This document shows positions 20,206 through 28,278 of a stretch of 64,000 nucleotides of DNA, piece by piece (within the stretch, counting starts at the first letter, position 1; the number at the start of each line of letters is the position of its first letter). Under the pieces are notes generated by a model that was not told where the DNA came from, made no database searches, and saw only the letters and a program-made list of their open reading frames with translations. Source of the stretch: Acidobacteriota bacterium (GTDB lineage: Bacteria; Acidobacteriota; Blastocatellia; Pyrinomonadales; Pyrinomonadaceae); assembly GCA_018269075.1 (NCBI GenBank), contig JAFDVJ010000004.1:1-64000 (forward strand). The letters run 5' to 3'. The position numbers were made by a program, and so were the translations under genes.

Positions 20206-21117
20206 ATGAACGACCAGGCTTCAACCCTTCGATATTTAGCCACCGCCACCATTAATAAAACTATGCCCGATACACAACTCTTAACCACCATCCGCGAAAC
20301 CGCCCCCCGGACGACCCGACAGACCCGCTGCCTCGCCATCACCGGCGGCAAGGGCGGCGTCGGAAAATCGAATCTGGCCCTCAACCTGGCCTTCGAATTA
20401 GGCGCTCTCGGCAACCACGTTTCGCTGCTCGACGCCGATTTCGGACTGGCCAACATCGATCTGCTGTGCGGCGTCTCGCCGAAATTCCACCTCGGCCACG
20501 TCATTTCGAGCCTCAAGGACCTGGAGGACATCCGGATCAGCCTGACGGAACGCGTGAGCCTGATACCGGGCGGCAGCGGCGTCGAGGAGCTGACCAAGAT
20601 CTCGGTCAACACCCATCCGCATATTTTCGAAAAGCTCCGGGTGCTCGAAGAGGAAGCCGATTTTATGGTGATCGACACGGCCGCCGGCATCGCCGAAAGC
20701 GTCGTCAGCGTGCTGATCTCGGCGACCGAAGTGATCGTCGTCGCGACGCCCGAACCGACCTCGATCGTCGATGCTTACGCGACGATCAAGATCGTCCTCC
20801 GGTACGCGCCGGCGAAACCGATCTCGATCGTCGTCAACAACGTCGTCGGGATCGGCGACGCCGAACAGGTTTTTCAATCGCTCAATTCGGCCGTCCAGAA
20901 CTTTCTCGGTCACCGGATCGAATTTCTCGGGATGATCCCGAACGATTCGCATATCCCCGAGGCGGTTCGCGAACAGATTCCGCTCGTTCAGCTGTCGCCC
21001 GACGCGCCCTCGAGCCGCGCGATCCGGCTGATCGCCAAACAGCTTTTCTCGCACAAACAAAAGGACACCGGTCTGAAGGAAGTCAAATCTTTCTGGGATA
21101 TGCTCGCACAAAACTGA
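20206..21117 (+). CDS. flhG: MinD-like ATPase FlhG (FleN/YlxH)
   Basis: 303 aa. The extreme N terminus carries NDQASTLR, matching the DQAxxLR motif known to stimulate the FlhF GTPase. Then deviant Walker A KGGKGGVGKS (about 45-55), switch I (DADFGLANIDLL), switch II (DTAAG) and a C-terminal amphipathic helix region (KEVKSFWDML). FlhG limits flagellar number and antagonises FlhF and, in some species, the master sigma-54 activator. Start ATG at 20206 has TAGGAAA in front of it. Directly follows flhF, as in most polar flagellates. Confidence 0.97.
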   Translation: MNDQASTLRYLATATINKTMPDTQLLTTIRETAPRTTRQTRCLAITGGKGGVGKSNLALNLAFELGALGNHVSLLDADFGLANIDLLCGVSPKFHLGHVISSLKDLEDIRISLTERVSLIPGGSGVEELTKISVNTHPHIFEKLRVLEEEADFMVIDTAAGIAESVVSVLISATEVIVVATPEPTSIVDAYATIKIVLRYAPAKPISIVVNNVVGIGDAEQVFQSLNSAVQNFLGHRIEFLGMIPNDSHIPEAVREQIPLVQLSPDAPSSRAIRLIAKQLFSHKQKDTGLKEVKSFWDMLAQN

Positions 21118-21148
21118 TCTACAAATCTTGGACTTTTGAATTTTCGTT

Positions 21149-21901
21149 ATGCTTCAATACACTGCCCCGACAATTTACAGGAAGGTCAAGGCTTTTTCTT
21201 CCGGCAGTATTAATCAGGATGAACGCGAATATCTGATCACCTCGCACCTGCCGAAGGTTAAGTACATCGCCGACCGGATCGCGGCCAAGCTGCCGCCGTC
21301 GGTCGAACGTGACGATCTTTACGGTGCCGGCGTCGTCGGCTTGATCGATGCCGTCGAACGGTACGATGCGTCGCGCGGGATCGCCTTTACGACATTCGCC
21401 GAAATGCGGGTGCGCGGAGCGATCCTCGACAATCTCCGGTCGCTCGACTGGGCGTCCCGCTCGACTCGTCGCCGTGCCCGCGAAGTGCAGACCGCCTACT
21501 CGCAGATCGAACAGGAAAAGGGGCGTCCGGCCAACGAGGAAGAGGTCGCCGAACGTTTGAAGATGCCGCTTTCGGAGCTCCACGAAACACTCCAGGACAT
21601 CCGCGGGCTCTGCGTCACGACGCTCGACGACCGCGACGAGGAAACCGGCCTCAGCGTCTCGGAAATGATCGCCGACAAATCGGTCTCGCCGCTCGACCAG
21701 CTCGAACAGTCGCAGCGCCGCCGCCTGCTTGCCGATTCGATCGACAAGCTGCCCGACCGCGAACGGCAGGTCATCGCCCTCTACTATCTCGAAGAACTGA
21801 CGATGAAGGAAATCGGCGAGGTCCTCGGCGTCACCGAATCGCGCGTCTCGCAGCTCCGGACGCAGGCCGTGCTCCGGCTGCGGAATAATCTACACGGTTA
21901 A
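21149..21901 (+). CDS. fliA: Flagellar sigma factor FliA (sigma-28)
   Basis: 250 aa. Region 2 (LPKVKYIADRIAAKLPP, DDLYGAGVVGLIDAVERYD), region 3 (RPANEEEVAERLKMPLSEL) and region 4 with its HTH (LTMKEIGEVLGVTESRVSQL) are all present. It directs transcription of the late genes; five fitting promoters occur in the window. No clear Shine-Dalgarno precedes ATG 21149; the leader instead resembles that of flgN (see findings). Its anti-sigma factor FlgM is encoded at 29381. It stands between flhG and fliM within the early operon, so its own synthesis falls under the sigma-54 tier. Confidence 0.98.
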   Translation: MLQYTAPTIYRKVKAFSSGSINQDEREYLITSHLPKVKYIADRIAAKLPPSVERDDLYGAGVVGLIDAVERYDASRGIAFTTFAEMRVRGAILDNLRSLDWASRSTRRRAREVQTAYSQIEQEKGRPANEEEVAERLKMPLSELHETLQDIRGLCVTTLDDRDEETGLSVSEMIADKSVSPLDQLEQSQRRRLLADSIDKLPDRERQVIALYYLEELTMKEIGEVLGVTESRVSQLRTQAVLRLRNNLHG

Positions 21902-21903
21902 TA

Positions 21904-22881
21904 ATGGAAGAGGAACTTTTATCCAACGAGGAAATGGCGGCCCTGCTGCCCGAAACTCCGGCCGACGAGACGGCCCGCGAGCGCGAGCGCAAAAAACGGA
22001 TCGTGCCGTATAATTTCCGCCGTCCCGACCGTTTGTCGAAGGAACAGGTCCGCTCGCTCTACCTGCTTCACGATCTTTTCGCCCACAGCCTGTCGTCGAG
22101 CCTGCCGCTTTTTCTGCGGGCCGTTTCCGAGGTCAACCTGATCTCGGTCGAACAGCAGTCCTACAGCGATTATATGCGCGGCCTATCGGATCCGACGACC
22201 ATTTTCACGATCGCCGCGTCGCCGCTGCGGGGCGTTTTCGTCGTCGAGCTGAACACCTCGATCGCGCTCTCGATCGTCGATCGGATGCTCGGCGGCGAGG
22301 GCCAGGAAGTCAAGGAAATGCGGGCCGCGACCGATCTCGAGCTGAACATCCTCGAAGGTTTTCTGAAGGTCGTCACCGACACTTACTGCGAGGCCTGGAA
22401 ACCGATGATCGAGTTCGAAACCGAGATCGTCGGCCGCGAAACGCACCCGCAGCTCGTCCAGATCGTCGCCCCCAACGAGGTCGTCGCGACGATCGTCTAC
22501 CAGCTCCAGATCGGCGAAGTGCAGGGCGTGATGAGCATCTGCCTGCCGGTCGTCCTGCTCGAAACGGTGATCGAGAAATTCAGCCAGTCGGCCCAGTCGT
22601 CGAACGACAAGACGTCGCCCGAGGCGACCCGGCTGCTGCTCAAAAAGATCTCGAACGTCCGGTTCGGCGTCAGCGCCGAGCTCGAAAAGGTGCCGGCCGC
22701 CGTCTCCGACCTGATGTCGCTCGCCGTCGGCGACGTGCTCCGGACGAACCACAGCATCGAAAAACCGGTCAACATCGCGGTCGGCTCGATCGTCAAGTTT
22801 CACGGCCGGCTCGCCGCGCTCGACCAGAAGATGGTCGCCCAGATTATCGCCGAGGCCGCCGACAATTTTGCCCGGAATTAA
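21904..22881 (+). CDS. fliM: Flagellar motor switch protein FliM
   Basis: 325 aa, standard length. N terminus LLSNEEMAALLPE corresponds to the CheY-P-binding peptide (usually LSQxEIDALL), though Ile-Asp is replaced by Met-Ala here. The middle CheC-like domain spans about 45-230 and the C-terminal SpoA/FliN-like domain about 245-320 (PVNIAVGSIVKFHGRL). It forms the C-ring with FliN and binds phosphorylated CheY, of which two are encoded here. Starts 2 nt after fliA. Confidence 0.98.
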   Translation: MEEELLSNEEMAALLPETPADETARERERKKRIVPYNFRRPDRLSKEQVRSLYLLHDLFAHSLSSSLPLFLRAVSEVNLISVEQQSYSDYMRGLSDPTTIFTIAASPLRGVFVVELNTSIALSIVDRMLGGEGQEVKEMRAATDLELNILEGFLKVVTDTYCEAWKPMIEFETEIVGRETHPQLVQIVAPNEVVATIVYQLQIGEVQGVMSICLPVVLLETVIEKFSQSAQSSNDKTSPEATRLLLKKISNVRFGVSAELEKVPAAVSDLMSLAVGDVLRTNHSIEKPVNIAVGSIVKFHGRLAALDQKMVAQIIAEAADNFARN

Positions 22882-22901
22882 TATCAACCGCGAGAGAATT
22901 T

Positions 22902-23216
22902 ATGCCCGAAATCGAATCTTCAAACAATATCGACAGACTGCTCGACGTCGAGATGAACGTCACCGTCAGATTCGGAAAAACCGAGATGCCGCTCAAGGAC
23001 GTCGTCCATTTCGGCGTCGGCTCGATGATCGAGCTGAGCCGGACGGTCGACGACCCGGTCGAGCTGCTCGTCAATAATTTCCCGTTCGCCCGCGGCGAAG
23101 TGGTCGTCATCGACGGTTATTACGGCGTCCGCGTGACCGAGATCGGTTCGCCCGAGGAACGGACGCAGACGCTGTTTCCGAATCCCGAAACTGAAAAAAC
23201 AAACGAGGTTGAATAA
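22902..23216 (+). CDS. fliN: Flagellar motor switch protein FliN
   Basis: 104 aa, a single SpoA domain: LLDVEMNVTVRFGKTEMPLKD, then VGSMIELSR, VELLVNNFPFARGEVVVIDG and YGVRVTEI are the classic FliN blocks. It completes the C-ring with FliM. It begins 20 nt after fliM and its TAA overlaps the next ATG (TAATG), indicating coupled translation with the small ORF downstream. Confidence 0.97.
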   Translation: MPEIESSNNIDRLLDVEMNVTVRFGKTEMPLKDVVHFGVGSMIELSRTVDDPVELLVNNFPFARGEVVVIDGYYGVRVTEIGSPEERTQTLFPNPETEKTNEVE

Positions 23217-23662
23217 TGAATTTTGAACTCCAAATCGCGATCGCCGCGATCTTTTTCGGCGTTTTAGGCTGTCTGCTGGCGGCGGTTCAGTATCGCAAGC
23301 TCGGCCGCCAGCGCGAGCTCATCGAATTCGTCGGCCAGCAGGTCGAGGATCTCGAGGAGACGCTCGCCAAAAACCGCGAGCTGCTCGACACCAACGCCCA
23401 GCGCGTCGCCGAACAGGCCCGCCGGGTCGCGTGGCTCGAAACCCGCGTCCGCCAGCCGAAAAAAGCGGCCGAACCGCCGCCCGACGAACATGCGGCCGCC
23501 GATCCGGCGAAGCTGACGATGACCGAACGGCGGCACCGCGTGATCACGCTCGCCGCGCGCGGCCAGAACGTCGACACGATCGCCACGACGCTCGGGATGC
23601 TGCCGGGCGAAGTCGAGCTCATCATCAATCTCAATCAATCGACCCAGCAGCCGGTGAAATAA
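23216..23662 (+). CDS. Small membrane-anchored coiled-coil protein, SwrB-like (DUF2802/DUF6115-type)
   Basis: 148 aa. One N-terminal membrane helix (about 5-24, LQIAIAAIFFGVLGCLLAAV), a charged coiled coil (about 28-78, rich in Glu, Arg, Leu), a Pro/Ala linker, and a C-terminal helix-turn-helix-like segment (about 103-143) containing LAARGQNVDTIATTLGMLPG and EVELIINLN. This order, an N-terminal anchor, coiled coil and short HTH-like tail of the type G-x-x-x-xx-IA-x-x-L-xxxx-EVELI, is that of SwrB and DUF2802 proteins found in flagellar operons; the match is by eye only. SwrB helps activate the export apparatus. Overlaps fliN by 1 nt and flgF follows after 1 nt. Confidence 0.65.
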   Translation: MNFELQIAIAAIFFGVLGCLLAAVQYRKLGRQRELIEFVGQQVEDLEETLAKNRELLDTNAQRVAEQARRVAWLETRVRQPKKAAEPPPDEHAAADPAKLTMTERRHRVITLAARGQNVDTIATTLGMLPGEVELIINLNQSTQQPVK

Positions 23663-23663
23663 T

Positions 23664-24395
23664 ATGAACTACGGTCTTTACACGATTTTTCTCGGGATGC
23701 GCGCGCGCCAGAACACGCTCGAAGCGCAGGCCAACAACATCGCCAACGCGACGACGCCCGGCTTCAAGGCCGAGCGGCTCAAATACAGCACCGTCGAGGC
23801 CGAAAAAAAAGGCACCGGCGATAAGCAGAATCTCGTCGCCGGCGTGACGACGACCGGCTCGGCCGATTACACCGAGGGCTCGATCGCCCAGACCGGCCGC
23901 ACGCTCGACATCGCGATCGAGGGCGACGCCTTTCTCCAGATCCAGACCCCGCGCGGCGTCCGCTACACTCGGGCCGGCCACCTGAGTCTTAACCAGACCG
24001 GGCAGCTCGTCACGAAAAACGGCGATCTCGTCGCCGGCCAGAACGGCCCGATCACGGTCCCCGAAAAGGGTCAATTGTCGATCGGCCAGGACGGCACGCT
24101 CGGCGCGGACAACCAGCCGTTCGACGGTCTGAAGCTCGTCCGCTTCAACAATCCGACGGTCGCGCTGATGAAAGAAGGCGATTCGCTTTTTATGATGACC
24201 GGCGCCGAACAGCCGCTCGCCGCGCCCGATTCGAAGATCGTCCAGGGCGCGCTCGAAAATTCGAACATCAATTCGATTTCCGAGATGGTCGCGATGATCA
24301 ACAACAACCGCGAATTCGAATCGCTCCAGAAAAGCGTTTCCCTGTTGATGAACGACATCGGCCGCAAGATCTCGGGCGATCTCGGGAAGATTTGA
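23664..24395 (+). CDS. flgF: Flagellar proximal rod protein FlgF
   Basis: 243 aa. N-terminal rod motif QNTLEAQANNIANATTPGFK and C-terminal helix SNINSISEMVAMINNNREFESLQK are the axial-protein signatures. The central part has RTLDIAIEGDAFLQIQTP and TRAGHLSLNQTGQLV, typical of FlgF/FlgG. It is shorter than and precedes flgG, the usual order, so FlgF rather than a second FlgG. The ATG comes 1 nt after the previous stop. A 7-nt repeat tract follows the stop codon. Confidence 0.95.
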   Translation: MNYGLYTIFLGMRARQNTLEAQANNIANATTPGFKAERLKYSTVEAEKKGTGDKQNLVAGVTTTGSADYTEGSIAQTGRTLDIAIEGDAFLQIQTPRGVRYTRAGHLSLNQTGQLVTKNGDLVAGQNGPITVPEKGQLSIGQDGTLGADNQPFDGLKLVRFNNPTVALMKEGDSLFMMTGAEQPLAAPDSKIVQGALENSNINSISEMVAMINNNREFESLQKSVSLLMNDIGRKISGDLGKI

Positions 24396-24400
24396 AATTT

Positions 24401-24457
24401 GATCTTCGATCTTCGATCTTTGCGCTTCATCAGGGATCGAGGGCCGGAGATCGAAGA
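24401..24457. repeat. Heptamer tract GATCTTC with partial inverted arm, flgF-flgG gap
   Basis: GATCTTC is repeated almost three times (24401-24420) beginning 5 nt after the flgF stop; GATCGAAGA at 24449-24457 is its inverted complement. The pair can form a hairpin just before the flgG ribosome site (AAGGAG). Confidence 0.8.
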
Positions 24458-24474
24458 CCGAAAAGGAGTAACTT

Positions 24475-25266
24475 ATGCCAAACAGAGCTTTATTAACGGC
24501 TGCGACCGGGATGCAGGTCCAGCAGCAGAATGTCGACAACATCGCCAACAATCTGGCCAACGCCTCGACCGTCGGTTTCAAACGGACGCGGCTCGAATTT
24601 CAGGATCTGCTCTACCAGAATATGCGGGCGGCGGGCGGCGCTTCGAACGCTTCGACGAGCCTGCCGGTCGGTCTCCAGATCGGTCTCGGCGCGCGGACGA
24701 TCGCGAGCGAGAAGATCTTTCTGCAGGGCGATTTCAAACAGACCGAAAACCCGCTCGATATGGTCATCGAAGGCAGCGGCTTCTTTCAGGTCCGCCAGTC
24801 GAACGGCGATCTCGCCTACACGCGCGCCGGCCAGTTTCATCTCAACAATCAGGGTCAGGTCGTGACCGCGACGGGCGAAACGCTCGAACCGGCGATCACG
24901 ATCCCGACCCAGGCGACGAGCATCCAGATCGGCACCGACGGCACGGTTTCGGTAACGATTCCCGGACAGGCCGCCGCGCAGACGGTCGGCCAGCTCCAAC
25001 TCGCGATTTTCGCCAACCCGGCGGGACTCGAAGCGCTCGGAAGGAACCTGTTCCGCGAAACGGGCGCTTCCGGTCAGGCCGTCGTCGGAACGCCCGACTC
25101 GGACGGCATCGGCCGCATCAACCAGGGCTATCTCGAAGGCTCGAACGTCAACGTCGTCGAAGAGCTCGTCAATATGATCTCGGCGCAGCGCACCTACGAA
25201 ACCAATTCGAAGGTCATCTCGACCGCCGACCGGATGCTCGGCACGATCAACCAGGCGGTGTCCTAA
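24475..25266 (+). CDS. flgG: Flagellar distal rod protein FlgG
   Basis: 263 aa, the canonical length. VQQQNVDNIANNLANASTVGFK at the N terminus (rod domain), MVIEGSGFFQV and YTRAGQFHLNNQGQVVTA in the core, and a C terminus SNVNVVEELVNMISAQRTYE with STADRMLGTINQ. It builds the distal rod on which the P and L rings form. Good ribosome site AAGGAGT 7 nt before the ATG. flgA follows 24 nt later. Confidence 0.98.
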   Translation: MPNRALLTAATGMQVQQQNVDNIANNLANASTVGFKRTRLEFQDLLYQNMRAAGGASNASTSLPVGLQIGLGARTIASEKIFLQGDFKQTENPLDMVIEGSGFFQVRQSNGDLAYTRAGQFHLNNQGQVVTATGETLEPAITIPTQATSIQIGTDGTVSVTIPGQAAAQTVGQLQLAIFANPAGLEALGRNLFRETGASGQAVVGTPDSDGIGRINQGYLEGSNVNVVEELVNMISAQRTYETNSKVISTADRMLGTINQAVS

Positions 25267-25290
25267 TTTTATAAAAGCGAGGGATGAGGG

Positions 25291-26250
25291 ATGAATAGGC
25301 GAATTATCAGTTTGATCCTCGTCCTCTTGTGGGCGACGGCGGCCGGCGCGCAGGATCGTCTCGCGGTCCGCGTGGCCGCCGAAACGACGGTCGAAACCGA
25401 CATCGTGAGGCTCGGGCTGATTGCCCGGATCGACGGCCCGGCGACGGCCGTCGAACGGCTCAAATCGATCTCGCTCGGTTACGCGCCGAACGTCGGCACG
25501 GTCCGCGAGCTCGCCCGCCCGCAGCTCGTGCTCGCGCTCAACGCCGCCGGTTTTTCGGAATCCGAAGTCGGGCTCGAAACGCCGCCGAAGATCGTTCTCC
25601 GGCGCGCGGGTCAAAGCGTTTCGACCGAACAGATTCGCGCAGCGGTCGAAAAATATCTCGCCGACCGGTTTGCCGGCGACCGGCTGAAGGCTGTCGTCAA
25701 GCGGCTCGACGCGCCCGGCGGCTTTCAGATCCCGACCGGCGAACTGGCGATCGTCCCCAATTTTTCAAGCGTCTTAAATTACTTTCAGCCGTTTTCCCTG
25801 CCGGTCGAGGTCCGGGTCGACGGCCGCGTCGTCCGGCGGATTGCGGTCAATGTCGAAATCGAAGCCGAGGCCGAAGTCCTCGTCGCCGCCCGCGAGCTGA
25901 CGGTCGGGCAGAAACTCGGCGCGGCCGACGTCAAAATCGAAACGCGGCGGCTCATAAAACCGCTCGCCAATTATCTCCGCGACCCGGAAAGGCTGCGCGG
26001 GCTGACGCTCGTCAAACCGCTCGCGGCCGGCGCCGAGCTCACGCTCGACACGGTCGTCTCGGGCGTCGTCGTCAGATCGGGCGATCCGGTGCGGGTCGAG
26101 GCCCGCTCGGGCCGCCTGACCATTATGATCAGCGGCGAAGCGCGCGCCTCGGGCCGGATCGGCGACCGCGTGGCCGTCAAAAATCTCCAGTCCGGCGCGA
26201 TTCTGCAGGCCGTCGTCGTCGACGAAGGCCTCGTCCGCGTACTCTTTTAA
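25291..26250 (+). CDS. flgA: P-ring assembly chaperone FlgA
   Basis: 319 aa with signal peptide (RRIISLILVLLWATAAGAQD, cut near AGA-Q). N-terminal half is variable; the C-terminal SAF-like ChapFlgA domain (about 195-318) shows VLVAARELTVGQKLGAADV, the PLANYLRDPERLRGLTLVK block, and GDPVRVEARSGRLTIM followed by GRIGDRVAVKNLQSGAILQ. It works in the periplasm, helping FlgI polymerise around the rod. Its presence, with flgH and flgI, shows a diderm envelope. Sits between flgG and flgH, gaps 24 and 4 nt. Confidence 0.96.
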   Translation: MNRRIISLILVLLWATAAGAQDRLAVRVAAETTVETDIVRLGLIARIDGPATAVERLKSISLGYAPNVGTVRELARPQLVLALNAAGFSESEVGLETPPKIVLRRAGQSVSTEQIRAAVEKYLADRFAGDRLKAVVKRLDAPGGFQIPTGELAIVPNFSSVLNYFQPFSLPVEVRVDGRVVRRIAVNVEIEAEAEVLVAARELTVGQKLGAADVKIETRRLIKPLANYLRDPERLRGLTLVKPLAAGAELTLDTVVSGVVVRSGDPVRVEARSGRLTIMISGEARASGRIGDRVAVKNLQSGAILQAVVVDEGLVRVLF

Positions 26251-26254
26251 ATCT

Positions 26255-26986
26255 ATGAAATCAAAAGCATTTTCGTTATTTCTGATCGTCGTTCTCGGTC
26301 TTTCCGCGGCCCTCGCGCAGGACAACTCGGATAAAAAGGACAAAAAGAAGAAGAACAAGAGCGTGCCGCAGCTGACGGTCGTGCAGGTCGAGGAAAAGCC
26401 GCCGGTGATTCCCGTTCCGCCGCCGCAAAAACCTTCGAACGGCTCGCTCTTTACCGACAACGCCTCGAACTCGAACCTGCTCCGCGATTTCAAGGCCCGG
26501 CAGGTCGGCGACCTGGTCTTCGTCGACATCGTCGAGGAAACGACCGCAACCGTCACTTCGACGGCGACCCGGAGCCGCGATTCCGGCAATCTCGGCGGCC
26601 TCGTCCCGCTCGTCGGCGCGATTCCCGGCACCGGCGCGGCGGCCGCGGCGACCGTCCTGCCCGAGCTCGGCAAGCGCAAATTCGAGGGCAAGGGGACGAC
26701 CGACCGGACAAGCAGCGTCAAGGCGCGGATCGCGGCCCGCGTCGTCGAGGTCCTGCCGAACGGCGATTTGCGGATCGAGGCGATCAAACAGGTCAGGATC
26801 AACAAGGAAACCGAACAGCTCGCCGTGACCGGCATCGTCCGCGCCAACGACCTCGCCGCCGACAACTCGATCGAGACGATTTACATCGGCGATCTGCGCG
26901 TCGAAATGAATGGCAAGGGAATTGCATCTGCCGATAATGCACCCGGATGGTTGTTCCGGTTGTTTGACAAACTATCACCGTTCTAG
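26255..26986 (+). CDS. flgH: Flagellar L-ring protein FlgH, without lipobox cysteine
   Basis: 243 aa. Core blocks of the family: SLFTDNASNSNLLRDFKARQVGD, VDIVEETTATVTSTATRSRD, FEGKGTTDRTSSVKARIAARV, VLPNGDLRIEAIKQVRINKE and IYIGDLRVEMNGKGIA. FlgH is usually a lipoprotein with Cys after its signal peptide; here the signal (SLFLIVVLGLSAALAQD) ends in ALA-Q and contains no Cys, so signal peptidase I cleavage is expected. After it comes a Lys-rich stretch and a Pro-rich linker. The last 25 codons have lower GC than the rest and embed a sigma-54-type promoter. Confidence 0.95.
   Translation: MKSKAFSLFLIVVLGLSAALAQDNSDKKDKKKKNKSVPQLTVVQVEEKPPVIPVPPPQKPSNGSLFTDNASNSNLLRDFKARQVGDLVFVDIVEETTATVTSTATRSRDSGNLGGLVPLVGAIPGTGAAAAATVLPELGKRKFEGKGTTDRTSSVKARIAARVVEVLPNGDLRIEAIKQVRINKETEQLAVTGIVRANDLAADNSIETIYIGDLRVEMNGKGIASADNAPGWLFRLFDKLSPF
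26911..26926 (+). promoter_or_regulatory. Sigma-54-type promoter inside the 3' end of flgH, for flgI
   Basis: TGGCAAGGGAATTGCA: GG (26912-26913) and GC (26924-26925) are 12 nt apart, TGGCA and TTGCA match both half-sites. Predicted start near 26936. It would give flgI-flgJ its own transcript with a leader of about 105 nt. Confidence 0.6.
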
Positions 26987-27000
26987 TCTGAAGTTAGCGA

Positions 27001-27036
27001 GGTCAGCCGAAACCCGAAACCGGCTGACCGATTTTT
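27001..27036 (+). terminator. Terminator-like hairpin between flgH and flgI
   Basis: GGTCAGCCG (27001-27009) pairs with CGGCTGACC (27021-27029), then GA and five T. It ends 6 nt before the flgI ATG, so it could end the flgA-flgH transcript or act as an attenuator on flgI. Confidence 0.8.
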
Positions 27037-27042
27037 AAGAAA

Positions 27043-28218
27043 ATGCCTGAATACAAGGAAAACAAAAGGGTTAAAGCCATAATCAATAAATTTATAAGAC
27101 GGTTCTTACTGGCAATCGGCATCGCGGTTGCCTTTTTTCCTTTGGTCGCCGACTGTCAACAAACAGACGCGGCGCTGGCGGTCCGTGTCAAGGATTTGGC
27201 AGACATCGAGGGCGTCCGCTCGAACCAGCTGATCGGCTACGGTCTGGTCGTCGGTCTGAACCGCACGGGCGACCGCGTCCAGCAGAACATCTACGCCAAA
27301 CAGACGCTCCAAAACCTGCTCGAACGGATGGGCATCTCGACCGCCTCGGCTTCGCTCAAACCCGAAAACATCGCGACCGTCCTCGTGACGGCCAACCTGC
27401 CGCCGTTTATCCGGCAGGGATCGAAGCTCGACGTGACCGTCTCGTCGATCGGCGACGCGCGGAGCCTGCAGGGCGGGACGCTGATCATCACGCCGCTCAA
27501 GGGCATCGACGGCCAGATCTACGCGGTCGCCCAAGGGTCGGTCTCGATCGGCGGCATCTCGGCCGGCAACGAGGGCAATTCCGTCGAGATCAATCACCCG
27601 ACCGTCGGCCGCGTGCCGAACGGCGCGATCGTCGAGCGCATCGTCCCGACGGAGCTCGCCGCCAATAACCAGCTGACGCTCGTCCTCCGGAACGAGGATT
27701 TTTCGACGGCCGCGAAACTCAACGAGGTCATCAATTCGAAATTCGGCTCGGGCACCGCGCGGGCGCTCGACGGCCGCAACATCGAGGTCAATCTGCCGGC
27801 GAAATTCATCGACAACCGCGTCGGCTTTATCGCCGAGCTCGAAAGCCTCCGGCTCGTTCCCGAAAAGATCGCGAAAATCGTCATCAACGAACGAACCGGG
27901 ACGATCGTGATGGGCCGCGAAGTGCGGATCGCCGCCGTCTCGATCTCGCAGGGCGGCGTAACGGTCAAGATCGGCACCGAATACGAAGTTTCGCAGCCGA
28001 ACCCGCTGACCAAGGACGGTCAGACGACGGTCATTCCCTCGACGACCGTCGACGTCAAGGAAAAAAAGGCCGAATCGATCATCCTGCCCGACGGCGCGAC
28101 GGTCGACGAAGTCGTCCGCGGCCTGCGCACGCTCGGCGTCTCGGCGCGCGACGTGATCAGCATCCTGCAGGCGATCAAAACCGCCGGCGCGATGAACGCC
28201 GAGCTCGAAATGCAATAG
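27043..28218 (+). CDS. flgI: Flagellar P-ring protein FlgI
   Basis: 391 aa. A long basic n-region and hydrophobic segment (RFLLAIGIAVAFFPLVADC) form the signal peptide; the mature protein starts near VRVKDLADIEGVRSNQLIGYGLVVGLNRTGD, the conserved FlgI head. Further blocks: LVTANLPPF, GGTLIITPLKG, VYAVAQG-like IYAVAQGSVSIGG, and the C-terminal QPNPLTKDGQT plus ATVDEVVRGLRTLGVSARDVISILQ. The first codons use AT-rich codons unlike the rest of the gene. No strong ribosome site is visible: the ATG comes right after a terminator-like hairpin. Confidence 0.97.
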   Translation: MPEYKENKRVKAIINKFIRRFLLAIGIAVAFFPLVADCQQTDAALAVRVKDLADIEGVRSNQLIGYGLVVGLNRTGDRVQQNIYAKQTLQNLLERMGISTASASLKPENIATVLVTANLPPFIRQGSKLDVTVSSIGDARSLQGGTLIITPLKGIDGQIYAVAQGSVSIGGISAGNEGNSVEINHPTVGRVPNGAIVERIVPTELAANNQLTLVLRNEDFSTAAKLNEVINSKFGSGTARALDGRNIEVNLPAKFIDNRVGFIAELESLRLVPEKIAKIVINERTGTIVMGREVRIAAVSISQGGVTVKIGTEYEVSQPNPLTKDGQTTVIPSTTVDVKEKKAESIILPDGATVDEVVRGLRTLGVSARDVISILQAIKTAGAMNAELEMQ

Positions 28219-28220
28219 GG

Positions 28221-28247
28221 CGTTTTCGGATTTCGGATTTCGGATTT
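28221..28247. repeat. Heptamer tract TTTCGGA after flgI
   Basis: Three and a half units of TTTCGGA start 3 nt after the TAG of flgI; the flank reads TAGGGCG as at the fliD and LCCL-gene stops. No inverted partner is seen here. Confidence 0.85.
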
Positions 28248-28278
28248 GGGAAAACAGTGAAGTCATTCAGCTAATTAA

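Noticed and set aside
26930..26937. GCCGATAA inside the end of flgH
   Set aside because: No TAAA-like -35 at the required distance; the sequence is explained by coding for Ala-Asp-Asn.
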